From Azohydromonas lata NBRC 102462 (lineage in GTDB: Bacteria; Pseudomonadota; Gammaproteobacteria; Burkholderiales; Burkholderiaceae_C): DNA of 47,797 nt. The notes under the pieces were generated by a model. The model was not told the DNA's origin, ran no database searches, and saw only the letters and a program-made list of their open reading frames with translations. A program made the position numbers and the translations under genes. Within the stretch, counting starts at the first letter, position 1. Each line of letters begins with the position of its first letter. Shown in pieces: positions 31,022-39,155 of the stretch. Location of the stretch: NCBI RefSeq assembly GCF_001571085.1, contig NZ_BCTC01000047.1, forward strand, positions 1 through 47,797. The letters are read 5' to 3'.

Positions 31022-31738
31022 TCACTCGGCCGGGCCGACGTTGAGCGCCACTTCGCCCACGCCCTGCACGTGCCCCGTGATGCGGTCGCCCGGCACCACC
31101 GCGCCCACGCCCTCGGGCGTGCCCGTGTAGATCAGGTCGCCGGGCTGCAGGTGATAGAAGAGGGAGAGGTCGGCGATGAGCTCGCGGATGTTCCAGATGA
31201 GCTTGTTGACGTCGGATTGCTGCTGGGTCTGGCCGTTGACCGCCAGCGCGATCTCGCCTTGCTCGATCACCACGCCCGGCATGGGCACGACCTCGCTGCA
31301 GACGGAGGAGAACTCCACGTCCTTGCCCAGGTCCCAGGGGCGGCCCTTGTCGCGCGCGACGAGCTGCAGGTCGCGCCGCGTCATGTCCAGGCCGCAGGCG
31401 TAGCCGTAGATGATGTCGTGCGCATCTTCCGCCTTCACGCGGAAGCCCGGCTTGCCGATGGCGACGACCAGCTCCATTTCGAAGTGGTAGTTCTTCGTTT
31501 CGCTGGGGTAGGGCGTGGTGGCGCCGGACGCCACCAGCGTCTGCGGCGCCTTGGTGAAGTAGAAGGGGCGCTCCACCGACTTGTCTACCGGGCGGCCCAT
31601 CTCAACGGCATGCGCGTGGTAGTTGCGGCCGACGAAGAACAGGCGGTTCACCGGCAGGCGCTCGCCCTGGCCGCGCACGGGCAGCGAGGGCGTGGCGGGC
31701 GGGGTCCAGAGGTATTGGGCGGTTTGGGTGTCGTTCAT
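31022..31738 (-). CDS. Fumarylpyruvate hydrolase (FAH family)
   Basis: This enzyme cleaves fumarylpyruvate to fumarate and pyruvate, the last step of the gentisate pathway. The 238-residue protein has the FAH-family core: FFVGRNYHAHAVEMG, metal-binding acidic residues in FEMELVVAIG and AYGYACGLDMTRRDLQ-like sequence, and IYTGTPEGVGAV near the C-terminus. It closely resembles NagK of the naphthalene/gentisate clusters. GGAAG lies 6 bases before ATG 31738. A 51-base gap separates it from gentisate dioxygenase. Confidence 0.92.
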   Translation of the reverse strand: MNDTQTAQYLWTPPATPSLPVRGQGERLPVNRLFFVGRNYHAHAVEMGRPVDKSVERPFYFTKAPQTLVASGATTPYPSETKNYHFEMELVVAIGKPGFRVKAEDAHDIIYGYACGLDMTRRDLQLVARDKGRPWDLGKDVEFSSVCSEVVPMPGVVIEQGEIALAVNGQTQQQSDVNKLIWNIRELIADLSLFYHLQPGDLIYTGTPEGVGAVVPGDRITGHVQGVGEVALNVGPAE

Positions 31739-31789
31739 GGCGGTCTTCCGTGTGTGGGAGCTTGCGAGGTGGGTGGCGTGGGAGGCGGC

Positions 31790-32827
31790 TCAGTCCCGGT
31801 TCTCGAACACGCCCAGCTTCTGGTGCAGCGGCGTCTCGTCGGCGATGAAGATGAAGGCCGGCGCGCTGGCCGAGGTGTTCGCCAGGCTCACTTCGCTGTA
31901 GCCCGGGGCGCAGCAGGTGTCGGCTTCGGCGAGGGTGAAGCTTTCGCCTTCGATGCGGGCCTGGGCCGCGCCTTCGATGAGGTGGAACACGCAGGCCGGC
32001 GAGCGCACGGGCAGCCGCAGCGTCTGCCCGGGGCGCAGCATGAGGGCGTAGAAGCCCAGGATGTTCTGCGCGGCGGCGCCGGTCTCGGGATTCACGTAGC
32101 CCACCTGCACGGCTTGGAGCTCCGGCTGGTCGGCGGCCAGGGACTGCAGCGCAGCGCGCGTCTCGGTCCAGGGGTAGCGCAGCAGGGGGTAGGCCTGGGC
32201 CGAACGCTGGAACACCGGCATGGGCACCACGCCGCCGCGCAGCCAGGCGCGCTCGCCGTGGCCGGGTTTCACGCTCTGGCGCGGGCCGTCCACGTGGTAG
32301 GACGCCTCCATGTAATGGACCAGCGGCAGGTCCAGCACGTCCAGCCACACCACGGGCTCGGTGCCGTCGTGGCCGTGGTCGTGCCACAGGCCGGTGGGGG
32401 TGAGGATCAGGTCGCCGCGCTGCATGGGGCACTTCTCGCCGTCCACGTTGGTCCAGGCGCCTTCGCCTTCGACGACCATGCGCACCGCGTTGGGCGTGTG
32501 GCGGTGCGACGGCGCCCATTCGCCCGGCAGCAGCAACTGCATCCCGAGGTACATGGCGGCGCTGGCCTGCATCTTCTCCAGCCCGTGGCCGGGGTTGGCC
32601 AGCACCAGCACGCGGCGCTCGGCCTTCTCCATGGGCGTGAGCTCGCCGGCCTGCAGCAGCAGCGGGCGCAGCGCCTGGTAGGACCAGTGCGTGGGCCGGG
32701 TGTTGGGCCTGGGCTTGCCCGGGGGCAGCACGGCGCGCAGGCTGGGCCACAGCGGCACCAGGTTCTGCGCGCGCAGGGCCTGCACGTAATCCGCGGGCAG
32801 GTCTTCGAGGCGGCCGAGTTCGTTCAT
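31790..32827 (-). CDS. Gentisate 1,2-dioxygenase
   Basis: This Fe(II) bicupin enzyme opens the ring of gentisate between C1 and C2 to give maleylpyruvate. The 345-residue protein has the first-cupin iron ligands in PSHRHTPNAVR (His108, His110) and WHDHGHDG (about His149). A degenerate second cupin spans about residues 270-330. Length and motifs match NagI/MhbD proteins. It lies second in the operon, 64 bases after the hydroxylase gene; AAGGA lies 10 bases before ATG 32827. Confidence 0.95.
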   Translation of the reverse strand: MNELGRLEDLPADYVQALRAQNLVPLWPSLRAVLPPGKPRPNTRPTHWSYQALRPLLLQAGELTPMEKAERRVLVLANPGHGLEKMQASAAMYLGMQLLLPGEWAPSHRHTPNAVRMVVEGEGAWTNVDGEKCPMQRGDLILTPTGLWHDHGHDGTEPVVWLDVLDLPLVHYMEASYHVDGPRQSVKPGHGERAWLRGGVVPMPVFQRSAQAYPLLRYPWTETRAALQSLAADQPELQAVQVGYVNPETGAAAQNILGFYALMLRPGQTLRLPVRSPACVFHLIEGAAQARIEGESFTLAEADTCCAPGYSEVSLANTSASAPAFIFIADETPLHQKLGVFENRD

Positions 32828-32891
32828 GGCGGGGTCGTCCTTCTGGTACTTGTGGTGCTTGTGGCGTGCGCGGTGCTGTTGTCGCTGCGGC

Positions 32892-34094
32892 TCACTGCGG
32901 TGCCAGGCAGTTGTCCACGTTCCAGCCGTACAGCCATTCCATGGCGTCGTAGAAGCGCTCCGGCGTGCGGCCGCGCCAGAGATCGTTGCGCACCAGGCGT
33001 TCCACGCCCTTGGCGTGGTAGATGCGCCCCATCTCGCGCGACGACAGGACGATGCGCGCCGTGCGCGCCACGCGGGAGCGCTGGTAGAGGTCGAAAGCCT
33101 TGGCGATGTCGTTGCCGTGCACGCGCAGCGCCTCGCCCAGGGTCACGGCGTCTTCCATGGCCATGCAGGCGCCCTGGGCCATGTACTGCGTGGTGGGGTG
33201 GGCGGCGTCGCCCAGCAGCGTGACGCGGCCGTAGGTCCACTGGCCTATGGGCTCGCGGTCGGCGGTGGCCCAGCGCTTCCAGCTCTTGGGCAGGTCGATG
33301 AGCTGCCGCGCCTTCGGGCAGATGCCCTGGAAGTAGCTCTGCACCTCCTCCTTGCTGCCTTCGCGCACGCCCCACTCCTCCTGCTCGCGGCTGTGGAAGG
33401 TGACGACCACGTTGTATTGCTCGCCGCCGCGCAGCGGGTAGTGCACCAGGTGGCAGTTGGGGCCGACCCAGATGCTGGCGGCGTTCCACTGCAGGTCGGC
33501 CGGGAAATCCTTCTTGTCCACGACGGCGCGGTAGACCACGTGGCCGGTGACGCGCGCCGCATCGCCCACGAACTGCTGGCGCACCACCGACTTCACGCCG
33601 TCGGCACCGATGAGCGCGATGCCGCGGTGGCGCACGCCGTTCTGGTCCACGGCGGTGACGCCCGCCTCGTCCTGCTCCACGTGCTCGATGCGCGTGGAGG
33701 TGAGGCACTCCACCCGGCCGCTGGCCTGCGCGCCTTCCAGCAGCGACAAGTGCACGTCCGCCCGGTGGATCACGGCGTAGGGGTTGCCGAAGCGCTTTCT
33801 GAAGGCCTCGCCCGTGGGGATGAGGCCGACCTGGTACTCGTCCAGCGCGTCGTGCATGACCATGTAGTCGGTGTAGACGGCGCGGCTGCGCGCCTTCTCG
33901 CCAATGCCCAGCGCGTCGAAGGCGTGAAACGCATTGGGGCCCAACTGGATGCCCGCGCCGATTTCGCCCATCTCCGGCGCCTGCTCCATCACCTTCACCT
34001 TGAAGCCGCGGCGCACCAGCGCCAGCGCCGCCGCCAGCCCGCCGATGCCGCCGCCGGCCACCAGGATGGGAAGGTCCGTGTTCGTCGTGCCCAT
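32892..34094 (-). CDS. 3-hydroxybenzoate 6-monooxygenase
   Basis: This FAD- and NADH-dependent hydroxylase turns 3-hydroxybenzoate into gentisate. The 400-residue protein shows the Rossmann GGGIGGLAAALAL, the DG motif ALIGADGVKSVVR and the second FAD motif VTLLGDAAHPTTQYMAQG. I chose ATG 34094 (AGGAGA 5 bases upstream) over the in-frame ATG at 34130. It is the first catabolic gene of the operon and a candidate operator sits just upstream. Salicylate 1-hydroxylase is a close relative, but the complete gentisate pathway downstream favours the 3-hydroxybenzoate enzyme (MhbM/NagX type). Confidence 0.9.
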   Translation of the reverse strand: MGTTNTDLPILVAGGGIGGLAAALALVRRGFKVKVMEQAPEMGEIGAGIQLGPNAFHAFDALGIGEKARSRAVYTDYMVMHDALDEYQVGLIPTGEAFRKRFGNPYAVIHRADVHLSLLEGAQASGRVECLTSTRIEHVEQDEAGVTAVDQNGVRHRGIALIGADGVKSVVRQQFVGDAARVTGHVVYRAVVDKKDFPADLQWNAASIWVGPNCHLVHYPLRGGEQYNVVVTFHSREQEEWGVREGSKEEVQSYFQGICPKARQLIDLPKSWKRWATADREPIGQWTYGRVTLLGDAAHPTTQYMAQGACMAMEDAVTLGEALRVHGNDIAKAFDLYQRSRVARTARIVLSSREMGRIYHAKGVERLVRNDLWRGRTPERFYDAMEWLYGWNVDNCLAPQ

Positions 34095-34147
34095 GCTTGT
34101 CTCCTGCTCAAGAACGCTGAAAGTCAGCACACTGAAGATTAGTGTAG

Positions 34148-34169
34148 ATTTGATTAACCAAGATCAAAT
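34148..34169. promoter_or_regulatory. Candidate operator upstream of the hydroxylase gene
   Basis: A 22-base dyad with perfect 7-base arms ATTTGAT / ATCAAAT around an 8-base centre lies 54 bases upstream of the hydroxylase start, inside the short, A/T-rich gap after the MarR gene. Its size suits a MarR dimer. Assignment to the neighbouring MarR protein is inferred. Confidence 0.5.
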
Positions 34170-34256
34170 GCGGGCAAACCCTGAGGGGCTGGCGGGGTGC
34201 GGCGAGACCGGCGTGGGCGCTTGGCCGCGTTCAGCGGCGCAGCGCCTGGACGGCCC

Positions 34257-34745
34257 TCAGCGTCCGTCCGGCATTTCGCGCGGCGCGCGGCTGAGCTCGT
34301 TGTTGGCTTCCACCAGCGTGCGCAGCATGCGCAGGAACAGCGGCCGTTCCTCCGCGGGCAGCGGGGCCAGGATGCGCTCCTGCACCTGGGCCACGCCGGG
34401 CTGCACCTCGTCCAGCAGCGCACGGCCGGCAGCCGTGGTGGCCAGCAGGCGCACGCGGCGGTCCTGCGGCGACTGCTTGCGCACGATCAGGCCCTGGCGC
34501 TCCAGGCGGTCCACCACCCCGCCGGTGGTGGAGGTGTCGAAGCCGATGGCGCGCGCCAGCGCGCCCTGCTCGATGTCGGGCATGCGCGCCGCGGCATTGA
34601 GCGCCGCGTACTGCACGGGGGTGAGGTTCCAGTCCTTGAGCTCGTCCATGAACAGCGCCACGGCGATCTGCTGCAGGCGGCGGATGTAGTGGCCGGGCAG
34701 GTCGTCCAGCGAGGGCAGGGAGGTGGTCGGCAGGTCGGTGGTCAT
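34257..34745 (-). CDS. MarR-family regulator of the 3-hydroxybenzoate operon
   Basis: The 162-residue winged-helix protein has the MarR core: LTPVQYAALNAAARMP, the recognition helix region GFDTSTTGGVVDRLERQGLI, and the wing RRVRLLATTAAGRALL. MarR proteins of aromatic clusters usually repress until the aromatic acid or a ring metabolite binds. It lies immediately upstream of the hydroxylase gene in the same direction, with 162 bases between. It is divergent from a Bug receptor gene, with a perfect dyad in the shared promoter region. Some related clusters use LysR or IclR regulators instead. Confidence 0.85.
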   Translation of the reverse strand: MTTDLPTTSLPSLDDLPGHYIRRLQQIAVALFMDELKDWNLTPVQYAALNAAARMPDIEQGALARAIGFDTSTTGGVVDRLERQGLIVRKQSPQDRRVRLLATTAAGRALLDEVQPGVAQVQERILAPLPAEERPLFLRMLRTLVEANNELSRAPREMPDGR

Positions 34746-34777
34746 GGCAGCGATGGGCGTAAACCCGCAATGATCCA

Positions 34778-34792
34778 GGTCAAGAATTGACC
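34778..34792. promoter_or_regulatory. Candidate operator between the MarR and Bug genes
   Basis: The perfect 15-base palindrome GGTCAA-GAA-TTGACC lies 32 bases upstream of the MarR start and about 100 bases upstream of the Bug start. It is placed to control both divergent genes. Its half-site resembles, but is not identical to, the dyad at 34148-34169. Confidence 0.5.
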
Positions 34793-34889
34793 TATGCTGA
34801 AATTAAGCATGCTGATGATAGGCGTGCGGACAAAAACGGTATGGGTGGATTCCCGCCAGCCGCATTTCTGAATTCTGGAGACACACAGC

Positions 34890-35888
34890 ATGCAGTCCAT
34901 TGCCCACTCGTCCACGCGACGCCATGTTCTGGCGCTGGCCGCCGTTGCCGCTGTTTTGGGCAGCGGCGCGGTGCAGGCCCAGCCCGCCGGGTATCCCGCC
35001 AAGCCGGTGACCATCTTCACCGCCTTTGCGCCGGGCAGCGGGCCGGACGCGGTGCTGCGCATCGTGGGCGAGAAGCTGGGCAAGGCCTGGAACCAGCGCG
35101 TGCTGGTGGAAAACCGGCCGGGCGGCGGCGGCTTCATCGCCATAGACGCGGTCAAGGGCAAGCCGGCCGACGGCTACACGCTGCTGCAGCTGGACAGCGA
35201 GCACCTGGCCGCCCTGCCGCATCTCTACAAATCGCGCGGCTTCGAGACGCTCAAGACCTTCGAGCCCGTGGCCATCCTGTTCCGCACGCCTTTCATGCTG
35301 GCCGTGGCTGCCGATTCCAAGTGGAAGACCGTGGCCGACGTGGTGGCCGCCGCCAAGGCCGAGCCGGGCAAGGTGACCTATGGCTCCTGGGGCGTGGGCA
35401 GCCCGGGCCACTTGGGCGGCGAGGAGTTGCAGATGCGCACCGGCACGGAGATGCAGCACGTGCCTTACCGCGAGGTGTCGCAGCTCTTCACGTCGGTGGG
35501 CGCGGGCGACGTGTCGTGGAGCTTCGGCTCCATCCCGTCCAGCCAGGGCGCTTTCAAGGCCGGCAAGATCCGCTACCTGGCGGTGGCCGCGCCCAAGCGC
35601 CTGGCACAAATGCCGGAGGTGCCCACCATGGCCGAGGCCGGCGGCCCGGCGCTGGACGTGAATTCCTTCGTCGTGCTGGTGGCGCCGCGCGGATTGCCCG
35701 CCGCCGTGCGCGACAAAATCCACGCCGACGTGGCCAAGGCCGTGGCCGACGCCGACGTGCAGTCCCGCTTCAATACCTTCGCCTTTGAAACGTTGAATTG
35801 GTCGCCGGAGGAAATCGGCCGCCAAGCGGCGGCCAAGTCGCGGATTTACGGCGAGCTGGCGCAGCGCAAGAACATCAGCCTGGAATGA
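34890..35888 (+). CDS. Bug-family (TctC) periplasmic solute-binding protein, divergent from the 3-hydroxybenzoate operon
   Basis: The 332-residue receptor has an N-terminal signal with a twin-Arg stretch (STRRHVLALAAVAAVLGSGAVQAQ). Bug features include YPAKPVTIFTAFAPGSGPD, KPADGYTLLQLDS and MQHVPYREVSQLFTSVGAG. GGAG lies about 10 bases before ATG 34890. It is transcribed away from the MarR gene across a 144-base region with a palindrome, so co-regulation with aromatic catabolism is likely. No TctAB permease genes are present. The ligand may be an aromatic acid or a pathway product; that is an inference. Confidence 0.9.
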   Translation: MQSIAHSSTRRHVLALAAVAAVLGSGAVQAQPAGYPAKPVTIFTAFAPGSGPDAVLRIVGEKLGKAWNQRVLVENRPGGGGFIAIDAVKGKPADGYTLLQLDSEHLAALPHLYKSRGFETLKTFEPVAILFRTPFMLAVAADSKWKTVADVVAAAKAEPGKVTYGSWGVGSPGHLGGEELQMRTGTEMQHVPYREVSQLFTSVGAGDVSWSFGSIPSSQGAFKAGKIRYLAVAAPKRLAQMPEVPTMAEAGGPALDVNSFVVLVAPRGLPAAVRDKIHADVAKAVADADVQSRFNTFAFETLNWSPEEIGRQAAAKSRIYGELAQRKNISLE

Positions 35889-36295
35889 GCCTGGTGGGCC
35901 GGTGCGATCCGCGCGCATCGGCCTGAAAGGCACCGATACGGTGCGCGCAACAGGCCTGCTGCCCATTGTTTGAGCACGCTAACCCATGCCCAGGGGGGAC
36001 AGGGGCTTGGCGCCGTTCTCAAACGCTTGTTCACAGGCTTATCCACAGATCTTGGGGGAAACCCTTTACCAGACCGTCCCTGGGGCACGCTGGCGGGGCG
36101 CCGGGGCCCGTTTGCCGCGCCCGGGCCACGTCAGCAAGTTCACATTTCGGCAACCAACATCATTATGGGGACGCCGAAAATCTGAAAATTGGGTTTTTGA
36201 GTGCCGAAGTAATTGGCGTCAATATACTGGCAGGAAATTTGACACAAGGTATGTGTCGGCATGCCCTGTATTTTTCGCCGCAGCTTGGCTGCTTT
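35889..36295. other. Intergenic region with two DnaA-box-like sites and a low-GC segment
   Basis: The 407 bases hold no convincing gene. At 36039-36047 is a perfect TTATCCACA DnaA box, and TTGTTCACA, one mismatch from consensus, lies 3 bases before it (36027-36035) in the same orientation. Bases 36140-36310 are clearly lower in G+C than the surroundings. Several open frames here are on either strand but lack ribosome sites and protein-like composition. Confidence 0.5.
36027..36047 (+). promoter_or_regulatory. Paired DnaA-box-like sequences
   Basis: TTGTTCACA and TTATCCACA sit in tandem with 3 bases between. One matches the 9-base consensus exactly. No dnaA, dnaN, gyrB, parAB or gidA gene is near, so I do not call an origin. 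Confidence 0.45.
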
Positions 36296-36622
36296 ATGAC
36301 TGCAGTTGTTTATTCTGAGCCTGCGGCACTTCAATCGGCGCTGCTGGATCCTGTATTTCTGGCCTGCCTGTGCAGTGCGGCCGGTAACCCTGAGCTTGTC
36401 GCGGGGTTCAGGAATTTGGCCGGCCACCAGTTTGCACCGCACGACATGGCCGCGGGCACCGGCGCGGACGACGCGTCGGCCTCCCTGGCGGGCGACTTCA
36501 TGCGGTTCGTCAACTTCGTGCACGGCACCATCTACATGCGCCTGGACCCCAAAGTGCGCCAGGACATGGGCGCGGCCCTTGCGCTGGCCAGACGGGCTTG
36601 TGAAGGCCTATTGTTGAATTGA
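36296..36622 (+). CDS. Small protein of unknown function at the head of the signalling island
   Basis: The 108-residue protein from ATG 36296 is soluble and helical. It has MTAVVYSEPAALQSALLDPVF at the start and FMRFVNFVHGTIYMRLD before a basic C-terminus. I do not recognise the family. The 3' two-thirds have the G/C-biased third positions of real genes here, while the first codons lie in the low-GC segment. ATG 36251 in the same frame is an alternative start; neither has a strong ribosome site. It precedes the HD-GYP regulator gene by 231 bases in the same direction. Confidence 0.6.
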   Translation: MTAVVYSEPAALQSALLDPVFLACLCSAAGNPELVAGFRNLAGHQFAPHDMAAGTGADDASASLAGDFMRFVNFVHGTIYMRLDPKVRQDMGAALALARRACEGLLLN

Positions 36623-36853
36623 TCTGTTTCAAGGCGTGTTGCGGTAATTAACAGTCCGCTAACACAGCCTGCGATCGTCTGACGGAGAGTGTGGTCCAGC
36701 GTCGCGATACAAATTCATTTTTTCCACTCCAGAATTGATATATCGGGCTAGACCCTTTAGGGAATTGAATGGAGATGGCGGAACCGATGAGCGCAAGCCA
36801 TTTGTTCCAGGAATTTGGTCGCAAGTTCTGGAGTTCCGATTTGAAGGATCAGC

Positions 36854-37855
36854 ATGACTGGTCAAACCATACTCATCGTTGACAGCAACCCGGACGACCT
36901 GGCTTTCACGGCTCAGGTGCTGGGCCCCGAGCACCGTCTTGCATTTGCCTGGAGTGGCCGCAGCGTCATGGCGGCCGTGCGCAAGCACAAGCCGGCGCTG
37001 GTGTTGTTGGATCTGGATTTGCCGGACATGGACGGCTTTGCCGTGGCCCGCGAGATCAAGGCGGACCCGGAGACATCGGTGATTCCCGTGGTGTTCGTCG
37101 CGGCCAGGAACAGCGTGGGCGACGAGGCCGGAGCGTTCCGTGAGGTCCACGGCTGCCTGTTCAAGCCCATGGTGCCGGCCGAGCTGCTGGCTTGCGTTCG
37201 CAAGCAGGTGGCGCTGCACCAGCATGCCCGCACGGAGGCGGCCTACCGCGAGGCGCTGCTGATGCTGGGCAAGGCCAGCCATTTCCGTGACGACCGCGCG
37301 GGCCGGCATCCGCAGCGCATGGCCGCCTACGCGGCCGCGCTGGCCGAAGCCGCCGGTTGGGACAACGCGCAGATCAGGCTGCTGGAGCTGGCCGCTGCGC
37401 TGCACGACATTGGCGAATTGGGAGTGCCTGACTCCATCGTGCTCAAACCGCTGAAGCTGGATGCCGATGAGTGGGAAACCATGAAGACCCACTGCCGCCT
37501 CGGCCACGACATGCTCATCTGCCATGACGCGCCGGTGTTCAAGATGGCCGCGGCCGTCGCGCTGCATCACCACGAGAAGTGGGACGGCTCCGGCTACCCC
37601 GACCGGCTGTCCGGCACGGCCATCCCGGAGGCCGCGCGCATCGTGGCGGTGGCCGACGTCTTCGACGCCCTCACCATGAACCGCCCGTACCGGCAGGCTT
37701 GGCCCGTGGATGCGGCCATCGCCACGCTGAATTGCGCCGCCGGCACGCACCTGGAGCCGCGCTTGGTCAAGCTGTTCGAGGGCATCCTGCCGCGCATTCT
37801 CGAGATCAAGGCGGAGAAGGAAGCCGTGGCACGCAGCGAAGACCGCGCGGCTTGA
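36854..37855 (+). CDS. Response regulator with HD-GYP c-di-GMP phosphodiesterase domain
   Basis: The 333-residue protein has an N-terminal receiver: acidic pocket near LIVDSNPDD, phosphoacceptor Asp53 in LLDLDLPDMDG, and conserved Lys104 in LFKPM. An HD-GYP domain follows, with HD at His184-Asp185 (ALHDIGELGVPD), HHHEKWDGSGYP (238-249) and VADVFDALTMNRPYR. HD-GYP enzymes hydrolyse c-di-GMP to GMP or pGpG. The usual Lys of HDIGK is Glu here. AAGGA lies 5 bases before ATG 36854. The following genes for a stand-alone receiver, a binding protein and a kinase are tightly packed (28, 23 and 22 bases apart), which points to one operon. Confidence 0.93.
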   Translation: MTGQTILIVDSNPDDLAFTAQVLGPEHRLAFAWSGRSVMAAVRKHKPALVLLDLDLPDMDGFAVAREIKADPETSVIPVVFVAARNSVGDEAGAFREVHGCLFKPMVPAELLACVRKQVALHQHARTEAAYREALLMLGKASHFRDDRAGRHPQRMAAYAAALAEAAGWDNAQIRLLELAAALHDIGELGVPDSIVLKPLKLDADEWETMKTHCRLGHDMLICHDAPVFKMAAAVALHHHEKWDGSGYPDRLSGTAIPEAARIVAVADVFDALTMNRPYRQAWPVDAAIATLNCAAGTHLEPRLVKLFEGILPRILEIKAEKEAVARSEDRAA

Positions 37856-37883
37856 CGCATCAAGGGCCGTAACCCCTCCCACC

Positions 37884-38261
37884 ATGAAACAAGTACTGAT
37901 CGTTGATGACCAGGCGGACCTGCGCAAGCTGCTTCGCTGGTCCCTGGACGAGTTCGAAGATCGGCTTGAGCTGCACGAGGCCAGCAACGGCACCGCCGCG
38001 CTGGAGAAGGCCGAGGAGGTCAAGCCCGACCTGGTGCTGCTGGACGTGATGATGCCCGGCGAGCTCAATGGCTTGCAGGTGTGCCGGCGGCTGCGCGACA
38101 TGCCCGTGCTGCAGGGCACCCGCGTCGTGCTGCTGTCGGCCCGCGCCCAGGCGACGGACATCCAGGAAGGCATGGCCGCGGGAGCCGATGCCTACATGGT
38201 CAAGCCCTTCAGCCCGCAACGCCTCATCGAAACGGTGCAGCGGCTGCTGCCCGACCTGTAA
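37884..38261 (+). CDS. Stand-alone receiver domain protein (CheY-like)
   Basis: The 125-residue protein consists only of a receiver: LIVDDQADLRKLL with the acidic pair, phosphoacceptor Asp in LVLLDVMMPGELNG (about Asp53), a Ser/Thr position in VVLLSARAQ, and Lys in YMVKPFSP. With no output domain it should act as a phosphate shuttle or sink, or by binding a partner. It lies 28 bases after the HD-GYP gene and 23 bases before the binding-protein gene. It has no obvious ribosome site, so translation may be coupled to the preceding gene. Confidence 0.93.
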   Translation: MKQVLIVDDQADLRKLLRWSLDEFEDRLELHEASNGTAALEKAEEVKPDLVLLDVMMPGELNGLQVCRRLRDMPVLQGTRVVLLSARAQATDIQEGMAAGADAYMVKPFSPQRLIETVQRLLPDL

Positions 38262-38284
38262 ACCACCGAACCTTTCACAGATCC

Positions 38285-39133
38285 ATGGGCTTTTTGCGCT
38301 CCCGTCTTGCCGGCACTTTCCTCACCTGCGCGTTCGCGGCCTACCTCCCCGCCGCGGGGGCGCAAACCTACATGTTCTCCCCGGTCAACCAGTACGGCAT
38401 CAACGTGACGGCCGAGTACTGGAACCCGGTCATGGCCTACGTGTCCGAGAAGAGCGGCGTCAAGCTCCAGCTCAAGATTGGGCGCACTTCCGCGGACACC
38501 ACCAGCTTCGTGCTGGCCAAGGAAGTCGACTTCGTCTTCACCAACCATCTTTTCAGTCCCGAGCGGGAAAAGCTGGGCTGGAAGGTTTTCGGCCGGCGCC
38601 AGACGCCGCCCGTGCATGGACAGATCGTGGTGGCGGAGGACTCGCCCATCACCGACTTGTCGCAGCTCGCCGGCAAGGACGTGTGCTTCCCCGGCCCCGA
38701 GGCCACGGTTTCCTACAAGTTCACCTATGCGCAGCTGCTCGCGCGCAAGGTGGATGTGAACGTCGTGTTCGCCGGCAACACCGATGGCGCCTTCGTCCAG
38801 CTCTTCAGCGGCAAGGCCGCGGCGGCCGGCGTGAACTCCCAGTTGGTGGAGGGCTACGCGCGGCGCGAGAACAAGAAGTTCCGCGTGCTGTGGTCCTCCC
38901 CGCCGCTGCACGACCTGGCGCTCATGCACTCGGACCGCGTGCCCGACCGTGATGCCAAGGCCGTGGCCAAGGCTTTCCTGGGCATGCATGCCGACCCCAA
39001 GGGCCGCGCCATTCTTGAGCAGTCCTCGCGCCTGGCCGGCTTGACCGAGGTCGTGCGCTTCATCCCGTCCGACGGCAGCGAGTACGCGCCGTATCGCGAC
39101 TTCTACCGGGCGGCTCCGGCCCAATTGCGCTGA
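38285..39133 (+). CDS. PhnD-like phosphate/phosphonate periplasmic binding protein, probable kinase sensor
   Basis: The 282-residue protein starts at ATG 38285 with a signal peptide ending AAGAQ. It shows the PhnD/PBPb_12-type fold: YMFSPVNQYGINVTAEYWNPVM at the start, KEVDFVFTNH, HGQIVVAEDSPITDLSQLAGKDVCFPGP, and YAPYRDFYRA at the end. Related proteins are the receptor parts of phosphonate and phosphite ABC importers. No ABC permease or ATPase gene is nearby. Instead a membrane histidine kinase gene begins 22 bases downstream, so it most likely presents a ligand to that kinase, as TorT and LuxP do for their kinases. Confidence 0.85.
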   Translation: MGFLRSRLAGTFLTCAFAAYLPAAGAQTYMFSPVNQYGINVTAEYWNPVMAYVSEKSGVKLQLKIGRTSADTTSFVLAKEVDFVFTNHLFSPEREKLGWKVFGRRQTPPVHGQIVVAEDSPITDLSQLAGKDVCFPGPEATVSYKFTYAQLLARKVDVNVVFAGNTDGAFVQLFSGKAAAAGVNSQLVEGYARRENKKFRVLWSSPPLHDLALMHSDRVPDRDAKAVAKAFLGMHADPKGRAILEQSSRLAGLTEVVRFIPSDGSEYAPYRDFYRAAPAQLR

Positions 39134-39155
39134 GCGCCGGCAAGAGGTCTGCTCG

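Noticed and set aside
36027-36047. A chromosomal or plasmid origin of replication
   Set aside because: Only two DnaA-like boxes, and no dnaA, dnaN, gyrB, rep or par genes or AT-rich unwinding element with 13-mers nearby.
35966-36295. Longer form of the small unknown protein from 35966
   Set aside because: The added sequence spans the DnaA-box and low-GC region, is compositionally unlike a protein and has no ribosome site.
38081-38284. Extended N-terminus of the PhnD-like protein
   Set aside because: It would overlap the lone receiver gene in another frame and place non-signal sequence before the signal peptide starting at 38285.
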